A stretch of DNA of 64,000 bases from Mesostigma viride (GCA_009746045.1 RPFO01000406.1:1450030-1514029), one strand, 5' to 3'. Positions 1 to 12,291 are shown, counted from the first letter of the stretch. The notes: generated by a model from the sequence alone, not told the origin. Numbers and translations: made by a program.

Positions 1-999
1 GTTGCAGACATCCGGCATGGGAAACTCGTGCATGCCGATCACCAGGGCACGTATCAGCAGATCGGGCCTGACAGCTGATAGTTGTCTCAACATGTGGTCG
101 ACGTCGTCACGTGAGCATAGATCTGCAATGAAATGGACATGGAATGGGATGCATGGGATGCATACATTAGCCAGCCATGACTGAATCGCACACTAGGTGC
201 TACACATAATTTGCAAGTGGCTTCATTTCGGCCACCATCCTGCATATGAACCAGCCCACATACGTACGTTTGCGGATGAGACAAGGGCACGCCGGCGATA
301 TTAATCAATCAATCAATTAAATTATTAATTAAAGGGCAGGCCGGCTTGAAAGCTTCCATCCACGGTCCGGTCAACCTTGGGCAGATTTTGGGCCTACGTG
401 CTGCATGCTTGCATCAAATCAAATTAAATTTTAATAGACACGGCACTGCGTCACGTGAGCATAAGTCCTCAGTGGGAGGGGAACATGGAATGGAATGGAT
501 GATGCTAGCGATCTAGTTCCTAGTTACAGGGTTGTGGGCACCACGGCCCGAGTCGCTATGAATGTCATACGCGGTCACACGCGGAGCCCCCACAGACTTG
601 GGGGTGGTCTCATTCATCACTACTTGCCATCTATCCTTGCGAACCGTCTGCCTCCATATTACAGACAAACCAGGAGGCTGCCCGGGTGTGAGCCCGTCTC
701 GTCTAGGGTAGCACATGTCCATGCCGAGTCTATCACGGAAAGGCCACGAGTGGCGGCCCTGCCGTGCGCGGCCTGGGGCACGCCAGGTGAGGACATAATG
801 TCCAGGCTGGGCGGGCTTGGTGCCAGCTAGTCTATCTGATGTGTCTACCTGATCTATGCGGCCGCCAGGTGCCCGGCTAGGCCCAGGCGCCTGTGCGGCC
901 TAAGAATGGAGTGGGAAACATATAGGGCAAATCAGCGTACAAATCCTCATTACTAATGTGCAAACCCGCAAAGGGGATGTTAAGGGCCTTGCGCAGCAT
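1..999. other. no gene recognised
   Basis: Only short overlapping open frames with no recognisable motif. There are short TTAA/ATTA-rich stretches near 300-340 and 415-435, like the tails of the LINE families elsewhere in the window. Frames near 700-850 may be decayed LINE sequence, but I cannot align them convincingly. Confidence 0.5.
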
Positions 1000-2760
1000 G
1001 TTCATTGCATTGGGTGACGTTGCCGTCGAGTCGGTGCTTCAGCTCCTCCGTCAGTGTCCAGGTCTCGGCGCCGTAGGTCAGGATCATCAGAAATTATGAC
1101 GACCTTGAAGAGGTCACGCTTGACGAGCCGGGGTAGGGCGGGGTTGCTCCACCAGTGGCGGTGGTCATGGAGTTTCACCCACGCCATGCCTATCCGCGTC
1201 GTCAGGTCGTCCTCGCAGTCGGGAAGCCAACTGCCGAGCAAGACCTCGGTGTCGTCGAAGAGGCGGAGTGGGGGCGGGCCGGCCCGGCCATGCCGAGAGC
1301 CAGGGCCTCCGTTTTGGGGCTGATGCCTAGACCAACACCTCGAGCGCCGGGAGGCAGTCCAGCTTAAGTTGGGCAGACTCCGGCTTCTCGATGAGCGTGA
1401 TGTCGTTGGCATAAATGAGGTCAGCTAGTAAATTCTGCCTGTTGGTCGATCGCCCCCCCTTCCCCGAGCTCGTTCGTGATCACTAGGCCAGGGGCACGGC
1501 CAGCAATGCTAGCAAAGCGGGCCGGCACGTGCCTGGCGCATGATAACATAATAATCCACTACAATAAGAAACAGCTAAAGGCGACAGGATCGACGCAAGC
1601 CTGCCAGACGCCGGTCTGCAGTGGACATGGCGCCGGGGTAGAGCCGTGTTGAGTGCGCACTGAAGTGGTCGACCCCTCATACAGCGTGCGGATGACGGTA
1701 ATCAGGGGAGTGGGGACGCGAGCGCGAGCAAGGACAGCCCATATAGAGCGTCCCACAGGACAGAATCAAAAGCCTTGATGAAGTTGACAAAGATCAGGAT
1801 GGCGGTAAACCCACCAGGTTGCAGGAGAGCGATTTCCTTGAAGAGGCGGTGCATGCGCGACGAAGATGGCCATGACGGTGTTGCGCCCAGGACGAAAGCT
1901 CATTAGATTGACGCCCCAAGGTGACGCGGTCGAGAGCAGAAAGAAGGCAGTTGAGGATCATGCGCATGAACAACTGAGTGCGGCGCTCTGGATGCAGACT
2001 CCTCGGTAGTTGGTGGCGTCGTCAGGGGAACCTTTGTTTTTGTACAGCATAATTATTACGGTAGTTAAGTAATATTATGCGATACGCATAATTACTTTTG
2101 CATACTTGCAACTATGCAAAAGTAATGTGTATCGCATTACTTAACTACGGTAGCTGTGCTGCCACTCAGGAATCCGCGGCGCGTCGGCAAGCAGGATCCG
2201 GTTGCAGACGTCAAGCAGGAACCCCGTGCCGTCAGTTTAGTTAGTGAGTGCCGTCAGTTTATCACTGGGGCGGGGAGCTGGTCAGGTCCAACGGCAGCGT
2301 AGAAGCGGAGTTACTTGGCGGCGGTGCCGATCAGCTTGAGCTGAGTCGGTGAACGGCGGTAGCTCGTTGGGGTCGATCCGGCGGGCCAGGGGTTCCGTCA
2401 GGGCCGGGTACGTGTGTAGTCCTGCTCAGCGGCGGGCGGCGTGGGCGGCGCAGGGACGCCCGCAGGCGACAGGCGTGCGGCCGCCAGTGGGTCAAGCGGC
2501 GGACTCAGGCGGCCGGGGGGGGGGGCGGCGAGCAGCCGGGACTGGGAGGAATACCACTGGCCAAGCTGCTTCTGTGGTCATGAGCCAGAGAGCGTCCGCA
2601 ACGCCGGCTGCGCGCCGCTGCTGGCTGCCCGTTGGGCGTGACGGCATGCGGATCCACGCGTATTTGGCGTGCTGGTCCTTGAGGTGGGTGAAGTATTCGC
2701 GGACACTGATGGAAGTCCTCCTGCTCCTTGGTCGCCTTCTGGAATCATGGCCGAGTGGTA
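1000..2760 (-). pseudogene. decayed LINE ORF2 (linker and reverse transcriptase)
   Basis: Several short minus-strand frames together give an ordered LINE reverse transcriptase. A linker-like stretch lies near 2500-2760. Next come an EWQ-type segment near 2160-2200, an NYRGV motif near 2010-2040, an FVNFIKAFDSVLWDAL motif near 1750-1800 (catalytic block A, D within IKAFD), an LYEG stretch near 1690, and thumb/connection sequence near 1000-1410. The same motifs in the same order occur in LINE B at 53.0-54.9 kb. The reading frame is broken many times and interrupted by a small inverted repeat, so this is an old dead copy. The 3' end is not clear. Confidence 0.7.
2050..2156. repeat. short imperfect inverted repeat (MITE-like)
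   Basis: Two arms of roughly 45 bases, around TTACTTAACTAC and its complement, flank a short loop near 2104-2111. The repeat interrupts the LINE reading frame just before the MLYKNKGS segment, so it looks like a small foldback insertion. No coding capacity. Confidence 0.6.
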
Positions 2761-5700
2761 TTCCTCTTGCATAATTATAGTTTATGTGCACGACATGCAC
2801 ATTTTGTACGTACTGTACACGGCACGGATGCGTGCATGCATAGATAAATCACATGCACACAGCATGAGACATGGCTTAAAGCTCGCATGACATGTACCAC
2901 TGATGACTCCAAGCCTGCATGCATGATTGTGGATGTACTACTATACTTGCTATATTTGGAGGTCTGCTGGGACCTGCTGCATATAGAACTAACTATTCTT
3001 ATTCATTTGAGAATGATAATTAAGTACGGAGGTGAGATCGCCGGGCATGCAACATAATGGCAATAAGGAAATCAAACCCCGAAAAGAATTAAGAACCCTA
3101 AAGAAAATAATGAGAATCTGACACGGGCATGTAAGGATCAAGCCTGGCAGCACTAGGTACAACTAACTACAACACAAACAAAACTACGACACGCAGCAAC
3201 ACATGTATCTGCCGGCCCACCAGGCCGGGGAAGTATACTAAACCGCCTGGGTCGCGACAAAGTCGGCACGGACACGGCGGAATAACACATCAGCTAGCCA
3301 CCGTGCGAGTGAGGGCGAGGGACAGGCGCTGCCGCCAATACGAGGATCATGTCCGGGCAGATTGAGCGGGGCAGTCTGACCCTCGAGGCCGAGGCGGTCT
3401 TCCCGCCGCTGGCAGCACTCGTGAAATTAATTAATTAATAAGCACGTGACTAGGCTGCGTCACGTGGGTGCCAACTGAATACAGAGTAAAGGAACCTTCA
3501 ACCCTATCTGATACACAGCGAGAAGGAGGGAGGGCCGGCGCCCTAGCTTCTCTCACTGCCGCAAGTGGGCAGGCCACAGAGCGCGCTCTCTCCACAGCAT
3601 GGTCGGGTGCCGGGGCGCGACACTGCCGGGTGCAATACGTACAACCAGCTATGCAATACCATAGGTAGGTGGTGGCTGACGCAAAGCTTATGCTACAAAG
3701 GTGAGGTGGGCTCAAGACGTCGGCTAAGGCGCATTGAAGCTGATGGCCACAATTAAGGTGCCAGAGCTAATTGAAGGTACTACAACACTGGGCGCTAATA
3801 TCATTTCAAGTGATGTAATGTAGTGCCTAATTAGCTATCCCATAACCGATTGCCCCCATCTAGACTATTAGCTTGAGTGCTCTATCCCGGGGGAGCCTGG
3901 GGGGGCTTCCACAGTTTCTTGTTGACAACAGGTCCCCGCCCCGCCAGTACACTTGGGGCTTCTCGGGGTTGGTCTTGCGGCGGATTTAGTTGGGCCACTG
4001 ATCGCGGCGTTGCTGCTGCTGGGCTGGCGTCAGGTCGTCGTCAAGCGACCAGTAGGTGTTCACCAGGTTCTTGCATTGCATTACCGAAACCCAAGCCGAG
4101 ACCCCCACTAGGTCCGGCTTTCATGTTGGAGTGTACCCCCGCGGCATCTAGCAATGCCGACTAGTTTCGAGTGCGCACCAGTCAAAGTAGTTACCCTTCG
4201 CACAAACTCCAGCCACACATTTTCGTAACCGCCCTTTTGGCACCGCAGGAACTATTCTGTCTGATTTGGCCAGATTTCATCCAAGGAACCGGGAAGGAAA
4301 AACGGTGGAATCAGGAAGGGAAAACGGTGGAATCATATGCAACCTGAACCTGCCTGACCTAGTACAACACTATCGTCCGTTCAAGTCCGGCTTCACGGCC
4401 CATGCGACGCCATGTCGACCCGCCCATGCATAGCAAGCTTTTGCGCTAGGGAGGCAAGTGTAGAAAAACAGCGTCCCGTTGTCTTTGAATTGCCAAGAAC
4501 CGTGCGAGCCTGCCCTTAGCCTCATCGCCTGATTGCCAGCCAGCAATCGGCAAGCCATGGCGGTCTGGGATACTTACGAGCAAGACGGCAAATCAACCCA
4601 TTTTCAAGTTCAAGATGCGGCCTCCGTAGAACAGAATCGAATGCTTGCTTTTTGCTGGAATTTTGGCGAGCAATTCAAACGAGCCAATGGGATGGTTTGG
4701 AATTTCGAATTAGGCTAGGGACTCGCGGCCTTGCAGGACGCATATTGCACGACGACACACTTTTGGTCGCTTCTTCCACTAAAAATCTGACTGCGGAGTT
4801 CATACATTAAGTGTTTGTGATATTCATTTTGATTTAAACGCATAGCCTGCAGCCTTTTCGTGTTCGATTCCGGAAGCCTGTTGAATTGTAGGTGCTGGTA
4901 GGGAGCGACAAGCACTTGCATTGACCATAAGCTGGCCAGCCCGGCGAAGCGTTTAATCCTGAGGATGTTATATGTACACGCTAGAGATGTCTACATGCGC
5001 GGGGTGAAACCCATGCATCGATAATTGCAGGTTGCAGTCCCGTCCCCTTCATACCCTCAAGCAATAACGTTGCCTGGGGCTCGTCGTCATCCGTTCGCAC
5101 AATTCGTGCGACACAGACCACGTCGCCGGCATCTGGTGTCCAGTGCATGTAATCTTCTTGCTCACGCGTGCTAAGCGGCAATCATCGGTAAGCCGACATT
5201 GTGCAGACGATCTTTTTTTGTTTTGCATATGCTTTTTGACGCTGCATTTCCAATTCGATCTCGACAATTGTCGTAGTGCGCCGGGGCCTACTTTGTGGAA
5301 CAACATTCACACTGTGAATCGGCATCTCCAATCCCTACTTCCCTCCAACCATGCCACGACAGCAACATGCCGCAGCTTGTGGCGAGGAGGTCTTCGCCAC
5401 AGGTTACATTTGCAAAGTTCAGAGATGGTACGTGCCACAGTAATGTACATTACTAGGCACTACAGCTTATAATTGTTTACTACTAGCAAAAATTTTCACT
5501 AGCTATGCCAGCATGCAGTTCTCACTGTCGTTAGCATGCCTGAGCTGCGTCAACTTAAATTTCCAATTTGTCCAGCAATGTAGCACCTGTGAGCCTTACG
5601 ATGTATATTCATTTTATAGATTAAGACAACAACGTTGGTTGATGCCATGCTTTATTAATTCACGTGGCGTCCAAGCAATCCCGTGCTACATGCACAGCCA

Positions 5701-5880
5701 AGTAGCATTGTCATCATTTCCCCCCATCATTCCAGATCCTTGAGACAGAATGTTGCAGCAGTACGATTATGCAATATAGTGTTGAGGAAAATGAAAAGAA
5801 GGTGTTTGCAAAACGCACCATAGCGCGCTCGCACCGGCCCGCCGCACCGTCGATCCCACGCTCCGTCCCTCACGGGTACG
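2761..5880. other. no gene resolved; possible unplaced exons near 4.4-5.2 kb
   Basis: Non-repetitive sequence with only short frames. Two look more protein-like than the rest: plus strand 4560-4718 (VWDTYEQDGKSTHF) and minus strand 4981-5181 (EDYMHWTPDAGDVVCVARIV). I recognise no family and cannot connect them through splice sites. A TTAATTAATTAAT stretch at about 3427-3440 may be a LINE tail. Confidence 0.35.
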
Positions 5881-5895
5881 TCCAGCACACGTTTG

Positions 5896-6322
5896 TGGGG
5901 GGGCTTCCATGCATGCGTGCATTTGGGGGGGGCTGGCATGCGTGCGTGGGTTTGTGGGGTGGCTGGCATGCATGCGTGGGTGTGGGGGTGGCTGGCATGC
6001 ATGCGTGGGTGTGGGGGGGCTGGCATGCATGCGTTGGGTTTGTGGGGGGGCTGCCATGCATGCGCGGGTGTGGGGGGTGGCTGGCATGCGTACCTGGGTG
6101 TGGGGGGTGGCTGGCATGCATGCGTGGGTTTATGGGGGCGCTGGCATGCATGCGTGGGTTTGTGGGGGGGCTGGCATGCATGCGTGGGTGTGGGGGGTGG
6201 CTGGCATGCGTACCTGGGTGTGGGGGGTGGCTGGCATGCACGTGCATGTGGGGGGTGGCTGGCATGCATGCGTGCATGTGGGGGCTGGCTGGCATGTATG
6301 CGTGGGTTTATGGGGGCGCTGC
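5896..6322 (+). repeat. G-rich minisatellite, left part
   Basis: Tandem units of about 28-30 bases built on GGCTGGCATGCATGCGTGGG followed by a G run. Units vary (GTGTGGGG, TTTGTGGGG, TTTATGGGGGC, GTACCTGGG). The array is cut by the gypsy element after GCGCTGC and resumes at 24978. It is open in several frames on both strands, which explains many spurious long ORFs; none is a credible gene. The ATGCATGCGTG core alternates purine and pyrimidine. Confidence 0.95.
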
Positions 6323-6896
6323 TGTTACGTCGCGTAACAATTCGTTGTAGTTACGGACGTAAATTAGGTCCTTTGCCTCGGTTGTCCCTAGGTTTACGTT
6401 TAGGCTCCTACCGGGACATTATTGTCCTCGTAACAGTACTGTGGTACATTGGGTGCCGTTGGGCGCCGCGCCGCGTACTTTACTAGTGGTCCTGATCCTG
6501 GGGTAGAATGTAGTGGACCAGCGTGCATCAGTAGATTTAGTGGACCAGCGTGCACCTGTAGGCGAGGGCCATGTCGGCCCGAGCGTGTTGGACCGTTGGT
6601 GACCATTTATGCGCGTTCTACCCCTTTGTGTGTGTACTCGGCGTGTGTTAAGTGAATTGACACATTTAGGCTTGGGTCACGGCAGTGTAGTTGTGTTTCC
6701 TTCCTCTATTCCTGGAGTAAACGGGTTTTGGTAAATGGTTGTATGGCGTATTATAGCAACACTTACGTTAATGCATTGAGATCAGCTCCGTCACGTTCGT
6801 CTTTCGCCAGAGGGTTAAGTAGAGGAGGCCTGACCAGTTTAGGTAGTATCAGGCCCATTAGAGGTAGAGGTGGAGGTAGATATCCGCGGCGTAACA
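6323..6896 (+). repeat. 5' LTR of the gypsy element
   Basis: 574 bases, TGTTACG...CGTAACA, nearly identical to 24404-24977. A small frame beginning at 6728 runs out of the LTR to 7102; I do not regard it as a gene. Confidence 0.95.
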
Positions 6897-6897
6897 A

Positions 6898-6915
6898 TGG
6901 TTCCGGAGGAACTTC
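6898..6915 (+). promoter_or_regulatory. candidate primer-binding site
   Basis: TGGTTCCGGAGGAAC begins one base after the LTR. A PBS pairs with a tRNA 3' end and so should start TGG, as this does. I cannot assign the tRNA. Confidence 0.5.
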
Positions 6916-7429
6916 AGTAGGTAGTGAACGAGACGACTATCCCTTGCCACATACACCTTTTCAAGACCCCTTCCGCGTCCAGGAACAAGAAGTCGACACT
7001 TCCTTGATAGGTAATGGGCGGGTCGCCTTCAAGCTAGGAGCGTCGTGCTGCCCGTTTCGGGACACGCTTTACCTAGAAGCTAGACCTGCTCACAGCGGAT
7101 AAATCCTTTCGTAGTTAGCCTGTCCTTCGCCTTGTTTTCCTGCTTACGGTTGTTTCCTGCCTTAGATCGGGGAGTATTACTGTTCGGAGACGATTAGCGT
7201 CGCCGTACCTACACCTTTTTCCTTGTGCTGCTGCTTTATTAGACGGCCGCACCCGCAGAGTTACGGGGCGCTGTGTTAGGACGAGCGCTGGGATATCCGG
7301 CCGCTGACTTAGGACGAGAGCTGGAAACTCCCGCCCTCCTTCTTCTTTCGGTGATCCAGATCGTCAAGCTAAGTCGCCTACCCCTACCTCGTCTAGCTTG
7401 ACATCACAAGACACGCCAGGTGAGTTATC

Positions 7430-7822
7430 ATGAGTCAACGTCGTGTTTTTACTGCGCCTTCCCATTCATCTAGTGATAATAGTTTAGCTAAGTATTACGT
7501 AGTTATTACCCCTCAATGGTCAGCCATTTTCCTCTCTTGGTCAGATGCTAGGAAGATAGTGCAAAACCGTACATATAATGTAATTAGGTATAAGAAATTT
7601 GTTACCTTCGAGGAAGCTCAACAATTCCTTATAGACCATAGCGTATCAGATCTAGGCCTACACGTACGTTCTACTCCTCATGGTCGCCCTCCTGTAGAAG
7701 CTCTAGATTTTGCTACCCCTCCTTCGTCTCCCCCTAAGAGGGCTGCATCCTCATCTAGCTTAGATACTCCTCTCACCTTGGAATTCGGTTCCCTATCCAT
7801 TACTGTTGTTAAAAAGGACTGA
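7430..7822 (+). CDS. viroplasmin / RNase H1 N-terminal-like small protein
   Basis: A 130-residue ORF, the first in the gypsy element, in the leader between the LTR and gag. Residues about 22-68 (YYVVITP, then LSWSDARKIV, then YKKFVTFEEAQQFL) match the short domain shared by caulimovirus viroplasmins and eukaryotic RNase H1 N-termini: an aromatic YY-V start, a W followed by a charged V stretch, and YKKF-T-EEA-FL. In RNase H1 this fold binds RNA-DNA hybrids. The rest is Ser/Pro-rich with a basic PPKRA stretch. A role in protecting or processing reverse-transcription intermediates is inference. It is in a different frame from the main gag frame, with a complete start and stop. Confidence 0.7.
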   Translation: MSQRRVFTAPSHSSSDNSLAKYYVVITPQWSAIFLSWSDARKIVQNRTYNVIRYKKFVTFEEAQQFLIDHSVSDLGLHVRSTPHGRPPVEALDFATPPSSPPKRAASSSSLDTPLTLEFGSLSITVVKKD

Positions 7823-7954
7823 TTTAAATTGTTCCTTTCTTTTAAGCCATTAAAATCTTTTCCTTTTCTTTCCTTGCCTTATATTAGGCCTTGTCCTTTA
7901 TCCTTGTTGCTTTCAGTTAGATTTTTGATCATTTACTTAAACAAAAATGGATCC

Positions 7955-7997
7955 ATGGGTGGTAACCTGTCGCCTATACCTACCAATACTCCTACTA

Positions 7998-8031
<34 letters not shown>

Positions 8032-9688
8032 CCATAACAACAATCGGGTAACCGACGGGACTCACTTGAAACGGTACACCATCTCACTCCTCAAGGTAAT
8101 CTTCGTGCCTCACCTCCTTCTCCGCTTGCTGATGGTCGCCGTCGTCCCTCACTTACCCCTCCTACCTATGAACAACGTCAACGTATGCAAGTCAGATTTA
8201 GTGATGACCCTTCCCTTACCCTGAACCAGGCCCCTGCCCCTCCTGCAACCTTGGCTCAACCCTCCAGCAGGTCCTCACTAACTAACAATGTTTTTAGGCC
8301 TCCTTCCCACCCTGTTCCTTCCATGCCTGCTCTTAACACGGGTCGTGCCTCTGCCCCTGTCGGTCCTTCTGGGCGCCCTAGTGCAGTTCCCTTTTACCCA
8401 CCTGCTTCCTGGTCCTACCCTGAGACGGCCTATGAGGCAGCCCAGGTCCCTACCCGTGTGGCTGATTTAGAAGTTAATAGTGATTTCAGCACCATGCCCT
8501 TAGATGACAGAAATTATGATCATTTTGCCTATTCCTCTCTTCGTGAGCAATATACTGTCCCCTTCTCTTATGGGCACCAGCCTGAAACGGTGGCCCCGTC
8601 TAGACCCCTACCCAAGACTTTTCCTCTTCCTTCCTTCTATCCCGCTTATGTAGCAGTGGAAGATAGTGGCCCTATGGGAAAAACTGACTCTTCTAATCCC
8701 CCTAAGCCCCCTGCTCTTCCCCTCTTTGCTAACCTTCCCAAGCTGGATGTCAAGTCTACCCCTCAACAGTTTTTCACCTTTATTATGTTGCTTACACAGA
8801 ACACGGAGTCGTGGCAGAATCATAATAGATGGCGTCTTTCTGATGCTGTATTAGTTCCTCACTATCTCACAACCTGTATTACTCCTGAGCTTGCTAACCT
8901 CATTCAGTGTGAGTCTTTGGCCTCTCATGCCTACCCTAACTCTGTAGCAGAATTGTTTAAGCGTTTAGAGAACCATTTAGTCCCTCCTGATTCAGATTGG
9001 CAGGATAGATTAGCCTTTGGTACCTTGCAGCAGGGTACTAAATCATTTAAGAGTATATGAAAGAGTTTGATGCTCAGATGGTACGAATTAGGGATTTGTC
9101 GGGTGCAGAAGTACGTGCTCGCTTCCTCCAAGGCCTCAGTAGACCCTTATTACGTGAAGTCAAGCGCCAGTTCTCTGCCTACCGTTTTACTGATCTGCCC
9201 CTCAAGCATGTGCGCCAGCATCTCTTGCGTGTAGCAGATTTCTTCACCACCCTTCTCTTCCTACCCGTTCCCGTATTAATAATATTATCCTTACCCCTGA
9301 GGAGGAGAACTCCTATGTAGAAGAATTAGATATCTGTGTTACTGACCTTTCAGCCCTTGATGTCTCTCATATCACATGCTATCATTGTAAGGAAGTAGGT
9401 CATCTTAAACGTGAGTGCCCCAAGTTCCTTTCGGGTGCTCCCCCTCATCCCGACGCTCGCCCTCCTCGTACCCCTCAGCGTGCTCCTATTCGTCCTACTT
9501 CAGGACGCATTCCTTCAGCTACCCCTAGTAGGCTGAATGCTGTGCAGACAGGATCCCCAGGGTTCCCCTATGATAATCAGGCTCCCGCACCCTCTTCAAT
9601 CCCTCGTGACCCTCCAGCAGTGGCTTTTTCGCCAGGGTCTTCTTCGGGGTTCGTTCCTATGGATTTGGGGGGGGAGGGGGAACAGTAG
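7955..9688 (+). pseudogene. gypsy gag with frame breaks
   Basis: The likely start is the ATG at 7955 (MGGNLSP), followed by an (AAT)n-encoded Asn run at about 8000-8040. The coherent product then needs frame changes near 8065 and 9045 and again near 9245. Between them lie a Pro-rich region, a capsid-like segment (about 8700-9200, with a WQDRL stretch and a conserved F/L pattern) and a CCHC zinc knuckle CYHCKEVGHLKREC at about 9377-9418. The tail is Pro-rich and ends at a TAG at 9686. All three shifts go in the same direction, as if one base were missing each time. Gag would package the RNA. This copy cannot make it as written unless the breaks are assembly errors or programmed. Confidence 0.8.
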
Positions 9689-9800
9689 GCCTGTCAGCCG
9701 GGGGTAACCTGGACAGGTCCTTAGATAGTACCCCAGATAAAATTTTTGCCTGCCTGTTTTTATAACCTCTGTAGGAGCTGAATCTTCCCTACCACTACGT

Positions 9801-12182
9801 GTGCGTCCTCTTATGTTCTTGAATGGTGGTTTAACCGTCCCTCACACTGTTGTAGACCCCTTCTTGCATGCTGATGAACTCTTGAATGTCTCTGTGTTGG
9901 TAGATAGCGGTGCGGCTAGCTCCTTTGTGAGCGAGGCCCTAGTTAGACGTTTAGGACTAGTCCCTACCCCTCACACCAAACCCGTTACTGTTCATTATGC
10001 TGATGGTCGCACCAGTCATTCCCCGGGTACGGTGTCCCTTCCCATGGTTATACAAGGACGTACTGTCAACCTGACGGCCACTATAGGCCCTATCACTACC
10101 GCTGATGTATTACTAGGATTAGATTGGCACCAGGATAATAAGATTACTATTAATTATGATACCATGGTCATTTGGTTTCCAGATAGCTCTTACTGGGTAC
10201 CTGAACGTCATTATAGATTGGAAAATTTATCCTTGGTAGATATTACTCCTCCTACACCTGTTGATCCTCCTGTAAGACCTATACCTGAAGTATTAATGTC
10301 AAATGACGAATTACGTTCTGAATTAAAGCAAAATGGATACCTATTATGTATGTTCCTTCAGTTAGAAGTACAAGAGATACCTATCACTAATAATAGTGTG
10401 GATATAGATGTAAATACAGTGGATACAATAGGAGTAGGATTTACTGAAAATGAAATAGTAAGATACATGGCTGTGATAGATTCCTCAAAAGTATTTGAAG
10501 AAAAGACTCCTTCTTATCCTCCTCCTCGTTCTGTTTTACACCGTGTAGTTATCAAGGACGGTGCAGTTCCTACGCACTCTCCGATGTATAGAATGGGCCC
10601 TACCGAGTTAAAGGAACTAAAACAGATTTTAGTGTCATTATTAGAAGCAGGATTGATAGAGCCTAGTAACTCCCCCTACTCAGCTGGTGTCCTGTTAGTT
10701 CCTAAGCCAAATGGCAAGTTTCGCCTAGTTACTGATTATAGGAAGTTGAATGATATTACTGTGAAATCTAAATACCCTCTACCTCGTATTGATGATATAT
10801 TTAATAAGGTTAAAGGTTCCACTTGTTTCACAGTACTGGATTGTGCGGATGGTTTTTGGCAGTTGCGGATAGCTCCTGAGGATTGCCATAAAACCGCCTT
10901 TGCTACCCCTTTTGGTCATTACCAGTTTAGAGTAGCGGCTATGGGACTCTGTAACTCGCCTGCCTCTTTTCAAATGTTAATGAATGAAGTGCTTAGACCT
11001 GTTATGGGAAATTCTCATCTTCCTCAGGTGTCCTCTGATCTAAAGGATCCTTCCTTCTCCTCTGTTTCTTTATCTGAGCATGACCGTTCTTGTGCTCAAG
11101 CTTACTTAGATGATATTCTTATTTACTCTCCTGATTTTGAAACGCACCTACGTGATTTAAAGAAAGTATTAGAAATAATGGCTGAAAATTCTTTGTGGGC
11201 GCGCCGTGCTAAAGTGCGTTCGGGTAGGAGTGTCCCATTTTTAGGGCACGTTCTGTCAGATGCCGGGGTCGCTACCGACCCGGATAAAACTAAGTCAATT
11301 CAGGAATGGCCTACTCCTACCGACGTTAAAGGTGTACGTAGTTTCCTAGGAATTGCTTCTTACTATAGGCGTTTTATCCCGCGTTTCGCAACTATAGCAG
11401 CCCCTATTAATCATTTATTAAAGAAGGATATCCCCTTTGTTTGGAGTAGTGAGTGTCAGTCTGCTTTTCAGTGCCTAAAATCCCTACTCCTTTCCCCTCC
11501 TGTACTCATCCTACCGGATACTACTAAACCCTTTGTTGTGGCTACAGATGCTAGTAAAGTAGCTATAGGTGGTGTCCTTCTCCAGGATCAGGGTCAGGGC
11601 TTACAGCCAATTGAGTATATCTCTAGGACAATGCTCCCTGCGGAGCGTAACTATCCCGTCCACCAGCAGGAACTCTTAGCTGTGGTGTATTGTTGCCACG
11701 CGTGGCAGCACTTCCTTAAAGGTGCTCAATTTGATGTCTGCCTGAATGAACCCTGTGAGCTAGATCCTTATAGGTTAGTTATCCAAACGGATCATCGTCC
11801 CCTTACCCATCTTCTCTCCCAACCCAACCTTACCCCTCGGCAAGCGCGCTGGATGGAATTTTTAGCACAGTTTTCCCCTTTTAAACTTCAGTATGTCAAG
11901 GGTGTAGATAACATAGTACCAGATGCACTCTCTCGTCGTGCAGACTATTCCTTCTTCGAGGACCTTGATGTTCTCAATACTACTCTAGTTCCTACTACTA
12001 TGGGTGTAACCCCTTATGGTGAACTACCTGATGATGATTCCTATGCCTACCTCTTTCATACAGCTGTTCGCATGCCTGATCTCCTTTCTCACGTAGGACT
12101 CTCTCTCCCGTGTGAGGCCCTTCCCGTGGCCTCGGTGGGGGGGAGGGGAAAAATAAAATTTCTATACCGCTTAGCCATATAG
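9801..12182 (+). CDS. gypsy Pol part 1: protease, reverse transcriptase, RNase H
   Basis: 793 residues. The aspartic protease has VDSGAASSFVS at about 33-43 and the closing LLGLDW at about 108. The reverse transcriptase covers about 245-480, with LVTDYRKLN, FTVLDCADGFWQLRIA, AFATPFGHYQF and the catalytic YLDDILIY at about 434-441. RNase H starts near 575 (VATDASKVAIGGVL) and includes ERNYPVHQQELLAVV, QTDHRPL and the exit motif VPDALSRR. The frame may open upstream of the first ATG, since Pol is normally made as a fusion with Gag. It ends shortly after a G-rich tract at about 12137-12155 and does not continue into integrase. Confidence 0.93.
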   Translation: MRPLMFLNGGLTVPHTVVDPFLHADELLNVSVLVDSGAASSFVSEALVRRLGLVPTPHTKPVTVHYADGRTSHSPGTVSLPMVIQGRTVNLTATIGPITTADVLLGLDWHQDNKITINYDTMVIWFPDSSYWVPERHYRLENLSLVDITPPTPVDPPVRPIPEVLMSNDELRSELKQNGYLLCMFLQLEVQEIPITNNSVDIDVNTVDTIGVGFTENEIVRYMAVIDSSKVFEEKTPSYPPPRSVLHRVVIKDGAVPTHSPMYRMGPTELKELKQILVSLLEAGLIEPSNSPYSAGVLLVPKPNGKFRLVTDYRKLNDITVKSKYPLPRIDDIFNKVKGSTCFTVLDCADGFWQLRIAPEDCHKTAFATPFGHYQFRVAAMGLCNSPASFQMLMNEVLRPVMGNSHLPQVSSDLKDPSFSSVSLSEHDRSCAQAYLDDILIYSPDFETHLRDLKKVLEIMAENSLWARRAKVRSGRSVPFLGHVLSDAGVATDPDKTKSIQEWPTPTDVKGVRSFLGIASYYRRFIPRFATIAAPINHLLKKDIPFVWSSECQSAFQCLKSLLLSPPVLILPDTTKPFVVATDASKVAIGGVLLQDQGQGLQPIEYISRTMLPAERNYPVHQQELLAVVYCCHAWQHFLKGAQFDVCLNEPCELDPYRLVIQTDHRPLTHLLSQPNLTPRQARWMEFLAQFSPFKLQYVKGVDNIVPDALSRRADYSFFEDLDVLNTTLVPTTMGVTPYGELPDDDSYAYLFHTAVRMPDLLSHVGLSLPCEALPVASVGGRGKIKFLYRLAI

Positions 12183-12291
12183 CGACTAGGTCAGGAAAGT
12201 CTTATGAAAACGTAGTCCTCTAGGACCTCCCCTTCTCTTTGGCAAGGCGGTAGGAGATCTCTTTAAACCTGTTCTGGATACTTCTGTAGCG

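Noticed and set aside
6728-7102. 124-residue ORF starting in the gypsy 5' LTR
   Set aside because: Crosses the LTR boundary. The same start in the 3' LTR runs into the minisatellite, so there is no sign of a conserved product.
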